Below are positions 61,073 through 64,000 of a stretch of DNA of 64,000 nt, in pieces. Made by a program: the position numbers and the translations under genes. Where the stretch lies: the NCBI RefSeq assembly GCF_049680855.1, contig NZ_JBMPGS010000002.1, forward strand, positions 868,001-932,000, written 5' to 3'. This stretch comes from Salinimicrobium sp049680855. GTDB taxonomy: Bacteria > Bacteroidota > Bacteroidia > Flavobacteriales > Flavobacteriaceae. The notes below the pieces were generated by a model. It was not told the origin of the DNA. It made no database searches and saw only the letters and a list, made by a program, of their open reading frames with translations. Within the stretch, counting starts at the first letter, position 1; every line of letters begins with the position of its first letter.

Positions 61073-61717
61073 ATGAAAAGCATTTTATTAGTTGGAATTC
61101 TTTTTTGCTCCACATTTTCTGCGTGCGGACAATCAAATCATGACCGATTTATTTTCTTTTTACATAATCGCTTTTTAGAAGAGCACGGCCTGGATGAAGC
61201 TCATCCAGAATTCGGGAGGACAGAATACAAAGAAATTTTGAGGGAATTTAAACAAAGCGGATTTCATGTCGTTAGCGAAAAAAGAAATGGAAATGTGAAC
61301 GCGCGTGATTATGCGCTCGAAATTGTAAACCAGATCGACAGTTTAATCTCAAATGGAACCGACCCTGAAAAAATAACGATTGTTGGAACTTCAAAGGGTG
61401 GATATATAGCTCAGTACGTTTCAACTTTTGCAAATAATCCCGAATTAAATTTTGTGTTTGTGGCAAGTTTCAGTGATACCGATTTAGTAGACATTCCGGA
61501 AATAAATTATTGTGGTAATATTTTGACCATTTATGAAAACACCGACCCGTTTGGAGTTTCAGCAATTAAAAGAAAAGAAAATTCTAATTGTAAAATCAGG
61601 CACTTTAAAGAACTGGAATTAAATACAGGCCTGGGACACGGGTTTTTGTTTAAGCCGCTAAAAGAATGGATTGAACCCACAATAAAATGGGCAAACGGAA
61701 ATTACGAACTGAAATAA
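61073..61717 (+). CDS. Alpha/beta-hydrolase-like lipoprotein
   Basis: 214 residues with a lipoprotein signal (MKSILLVGILFCSTFSACGQ, Cys18). The fold is read from FIFFLHNRFLEEHGL (oxyanion-strand region), the nucleophile elbow IVGTSKGGYIAQYVS (Ser in GTSKGG), and TGLGHGFLFKPLKEW with the catalytic His. The acid is probably Asp in ENTDPFGV. It is likely an esterase or related enzyme on the periplasmic side or surface; substrate unknown. It stands alone after the RDD remnant with a 67-bp gap. Confidence 0.75.
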   Translation: MKSILLVGILFCSTFSACGQSNHDRFIFFLHNRFLEEHGLDEAHPEFGRTEYKEILREFKQSGFHVVSEKRNGNVNARDYALEIVNQIDSLISNGTDPEKITIVGTSKGGYIAQYVSTFANNPELNFVFVASFSDTDLVDIPEINYCGNILTIYENTDPFGVSAIKRKENSNCKIRHFKELELNTGLGHGFLFKPLKEWIEPTIKWANGNYELK

Positions 61718-61821
61718 AAAAGAGGCAACAATGAATCATTAAAATTTTGACACCATCCCTCAAAGTGTCCAAATAGAAAATCCCTGCAATTTATTGTTTT
61801 GGGCCTTGACAAAAATTTAAT

Positions 61822-62307
61822 ATGACCAGAAAAAAACCTCTTTACAGCACATTTTCAACTGTGCGCTATGTGAAAGATTCAATTTTCGTTCTATGCCTGA
61901 TTTATTTTATGCAGGGTGTTTTATTTGGTTTAGATAATGAATGGAATATCAATCAACTTGCACTGGGAATTTTTTTACTGATATTCTTACTGATTATTGA
62001 TTCAAAAGAACTGATCGTTTATGAAGATAAATTGCAGGTTAAGAGAAAACACCTGTTTGGATTGTTATCACGAAAAACCGATTTTGAATTATCCAGGATC
62101 AAAGACATCTCTTATTCCGGGCAATTTTCCCGTACAAATGATGTGATACAGGATTTTCTACGCCTTTTACTACCTGTGATGGACCTTAAAAATACCCTCA
62201 CCATAGTAACGCAGGAGAATGAAACTTATGAATATGAAGTCCATATATATAAACATAAACTTGAAACATTGATAAAAGTCATTCATGAACGTATACCGGC
62301 TATGTAG
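61822..62307 (+). CDS. Two-helix membrane protein with a PH-like domain, unknown function
   Basis: 161 residues. Two membrane segments (SIFVLCLIYFMQGVLFGL and LALGIFLLIFLLIIDSKEL) are followed by a beta-rich cytoplasmic part (LIVYEDKLQVKRKHLFGLLS, ELSRIKDISYSGQF, TIVTQENETYEYEVHI) that resembles bacterial PH domains. No family name is certain. The N-terminus is basic. It lies alone, with 100-bp gaps at both sides. Confidence 0.6.
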   Translation: MTRKKPLYSTFSTVRYVKDSIFVLCLIYFMQGVLFGLDNEWNINQLALGIFLLIFLLIIDSKELIVYEDKLQVKRKHLFGLLSRKTDFELSRIKDISYSGQFSRTNDVIQDFLRLLLPVMDLKNTLTIVTQENETYEYEVHIYKHKLETLIKVIHERIPAM

Positions 62308-62400
62308 CAGGATATTGCTTAAGCCATTATTGAATCGAACCACAATAGCTACTACGAAAACTTAAAATCATCAGCCAAAATTCACCTGAAAATATTCAAT

Positions 62401-62807
62401 ATGCTTAAACAAATAATTTTTGCTCTTTTTATGCACTAATTGTTAGTCAGGCTACAGGGCAGGAAAGTTCCAATCAACCTCAAGCTTTTTATGTGAACGA
62501 TTTCATTAGTGCATATCAAAGTATTTTTGTGGAAACCGATAAGACTAAATTTGAAGATGTTGATACTAAAGTTGCCAGCATCATTAGAAACATCGCTTTC
62601 ATGCCAAACCAAGAAGTAGTTTTCAGAATCTTCGCTGATGAGAATTTGAAGTTAGGCTACATCTGGGATGTACATGGTGAAATGCGCTCAGGCTGCAATG
62701 ACAATGTCCAAACTTTGAAGTACCTATTGAAAACCCGGGAATTAAATATAGACGGTCAAGACTGGTTTAAATCCATAAATATGCAAAAATTAAAGAGAAC
62801 AAATTGA
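62401..62807 (+). pseudogene. Small secreted-protein gene broken by a frameshift
   Basis: An ATG at 62401 begins a signal-like peptide that stops after 12 codons (MLKQIIFALFMH). The following frame, entered if one T is added to the T5 run at 62417-62421, continues as CSFYALIVSQATGQESSNQP and then reads open to 62807 (FYVNDFISAYQSIFVETDKT). Joined, the product is about 135 residues with a signal peptide. The 3' part alone has a GTG at 62493. A deleted base or a sequencing error in the homopolymer would explain it. Function unknown. Confidence 0.6.
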
Positions 62808-62831
62808 TTGAGCAGCAAAGATTACGTAGAA

Positions 62832-63677
62832 ATGAATAGGATTTTCAATAAAAAAAGTGCAACAGGATTAAAAATAAAACATGCCTTCTTGATCTTGCTG
62901 GCCTGTTTCATAATAGGTTTGATATCCACGATCCTTACCGGAAAAATACTGGAAGACACTGATTTTAGAACGTTGATTAATTATATGCTATCATTAGGAA
63001 TCCCGGTTTTTGTAGCCATCAAGATTTATGAGAAATATGCTGACAAATATAGTCTGAACATCTCTACAAAGTATTTGAAATTAATTCCAATCCTTATGCC
63101 TTTACCTATCCTGTTGCAGTTTGGGCTCACTTCTCACCTGGTTCACCTAATCCCAATGCCGGAGTACATAAAGCAAATGTTTTACGAAATGGGAAATGGC
63201 TATAGCTGGGAAAATTTTTTGTTGCCTTTAATATTGGCTCCGGTTTTAGAAGAAATTTTATGCAGAGGGATCATACTAAAAGGTTTATTAAACAATTGTA
63301 ATCCGCGGAAAGCTATTTTCGTCTCCAGTATCATCTTTGGGCTGTTGCATTTTAATCCATGGCAATTTATTGGGGCTTTTGGAATAGGATTGATCAACGG
63401 ATGGATCTTCTGGAAAACTAAAAATATTCTATTAGCAATAGCAATGCATTTCGCCAACAATTTTTTCTTTATGCTTTTCGGGATTTATTTTGGCACAGCA
63501 TATTTAGTTGACAAGCCAATGCGGGCGGTCTTTGGCAGTCCTCTTAATCAAACTCTGGCGATAGTAGTCTCTTTACTTCTATTATTAGCTATCCTCTTTT
63601 ATTTAAAGCAAAGATTTGAAACAAGTAAAACTAAACATAGCTTTGGTAATCGGGATGCTAAATCTATTCAAAAATGA
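62832..63677 (+). CDS. CPBP-family intramembrane metalloprotease
   Basis: 281 residues from the ATG at 62832; a TTG at 62808 would add eight. About seven to eight membrane segments with the three CPBP/Abi motifs in the right order: EEILCRG (Glu-Glu-x3-Arg), FGLLHF (with the metal-ligand His) and HFANN (His-x3-Asn). These enzymes cleave membrane-bound peptides, for example prenylated or bacteriocin-type precursors; substrate unknown here. The stop TGA is inside a copy of the AAAAATGACATTTTT motif. Confidence 0.9.
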   Translation: MNRIFNKKSATGLKIKHAFLILLACFIIGLISTILTGKILEDTDFRTLINYMLSLGIPVFVAIKIYEKYADKYSLNISTKYLKLIPILMPLPILLQFGLTSHLVHLIPMPEYIKQMFYEMGNGYSWENFLLPLILAPVLEEILCRGIILKGLLNNCNPRKAIFVSSIIFGLLHFNPWQFIGAFGIGLINGWIFWKTKNILLAIAMHFANNFFFMLFGIYFGTAYLVDKPMRAVFGSPLNQTLAIVVSLLLLLAILFYLKQRFETSKTKHSFGNRDAKSIQK

Positions 63678-63684
63678 CATTTTT
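63670..63684. repeat. Copy of AAAAATGNCATTTTT at the end of the CPBP gene
   Basis: AAAAATGACATTTTT contains the CPBP stop codon and ends one base before the next small ATG. Confidence 0.75.
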
Positions 63685-63822
63685 ATGTATTTATTTAACC
63701 GACACTTTACAGTTAAGCTTTTGCATGTCCATGTTGGCAATAACGTAGGATGTGGTTTGGAATCAGGCTTAGCAGAAGAAATTGTAAAACTGCTAAAAAT
63801 CACATATGAAAAAAGAGAATAA
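63685..63822 (+). CDS. Possible small protein (45 aa)
   Basis: The frame reads MYLFNRHFTVKLLHVHVGNN and ends KLLKITYEKRE. No domain known. It overlaps the following small membrane gene start by 17 bp in another frame. The coding case is weak, supported only by length and a start right after the CPBP stop. Confidence 0.25.
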   Translation: MYLFNRHFTVKLLHVHVGNNVGCGLESGLAEEIVKLLKITYEKRE

Positions 63823-64000
63823 AATCTTATTAAAAACATTCTTTATTGCCGGGCTATCTTTTGCAATAGCAATGGCTTTCTACGGATACTGGATAGACGA
63901 CGACCACTTAATCTGGAAATTCATCATTCATTTTGTGCTCTTTGGGTTGACTATAGGGTTTTTAGCACGTAGAAATTATTTAAAAAAGCAGCCCTCAGTT
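63806..64000 (+). CDS. Small membrane protein, cut by the window end
   Basis: The frame starts MKKENKILLKTFFIAGLSFA and stays open to 64000 (65 codons). Two membrane segments (FFIAGLSFAIAMAFYGYWI and FIIHFVLFGLTIGFLA) separated by an acidic loop with DDDH, then a basic end. This is the usual pattern of small two-pass membrane proteins in this phylum; no function assigned. The stop lies beyond the window. Confidence 0.55.
   Translation, partial: MKKENKILLKTFFIAGLSFAIAMAFYGYWIDDDHLIWKFIIHFVLFGLTIGFLARRNYLKKQPSV

Noticed and set aside
63616..63684. Extended start for the small gene at 63685
   Set aside because: The extension lies in another frame of the CPBP gene, whose conserved motifs show the real reading frame.

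Overview
The window looks like a chromosome segment of a marine-type member of the Flavobacteriaceae (Bacteroidota). Evidence: a SusC/SusD outer-membrane pair, SusC-style and BtuB-style TonB receptors, lipoproteins with Bacteroidota-type signals, the rpsF-rpsR-rplI order, LytTR regulation, a BtuG-type surface B12 binder, and several start regions with the flavobacterial -7 element TAnnTTTG. No rRNA, complete tRNA, CRISPR array or intact insertion sequence was seen. A genus cannot be named from the sequence alone.

Positions 1-14677 look like the right part of an integrated mobilizable or conjugative element. The left end holds a relaxase start (cut by the window edge), a BtgA-type mobilization protein, a RadC-like JAB protein and an SSB. 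The right end holds a tyrosine recombinase next to a 42-nt 3' fragment of a tRNA-Met(CAT), with short direct repeats on both sides that may be recombinase arm sites. Between these ends lie hutH-hutU (histidine to imidazolonepropionate), a SusC-SusD-PepSY uptake operon and a small Cys/His-rich secreted HYC_CC_PP protein. Whether these are cargo or older chromosome is unproven.

Positions 14975-19761 form a visibly AT-rich module: an ABC permease fused to an M1-type peptidase, its ATPase, a small HTH regulator and a DUF2975 membrane protein. Positions 20313-22107 are a coupled three-gene operon: protealysin-like M4 protease, its emfourin-type inhibitor and an unknown membrane protein.

Positions 22354-41523 are mostly housekeeping: hisS, rpsF-rpsR-rplI, priA, nadC, rlmH, an RdgB-type NTPase, a DEAD-box helicase, a TrmH-type methyltransferase, a sirtuin and purB, with FtsX-type permease, LytTR regulator, chalcone-isomerase-like, YihY/BrkB and SRPBCC genes between them.

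Positions 41674-46853 carry an ECF sigma/anti-sigma cassette with two DUF4252 genes, divergent from two paralogous S41 protease lipoproteins. Positions 46925-53254 are a vitamin B12 locus: btuB-btuG behind a cobalamin riboswitch with an unusually long insertion, and divergent btuF-btuC-btuD. A PIN/antitoxin pair, rmuC, a serine hydrolase, a thioesterase and an SBF-type transporter follow.

Positions 58603-64000 are more accessory: a NACHT STAND NTPase (candidate anti-phage gene) that appears to have replaced the front half of an RDD-Coa1-like gene, a lipoprotein hydrolase, a frameshifted small secreted-protein gene, a CPBP protease and small membrane proteins. A near-palindrome AAAAATGNCATTTTT recurs from 20 kb rightward but was not seen in the left 20 kb, which supports the left part being foreign.
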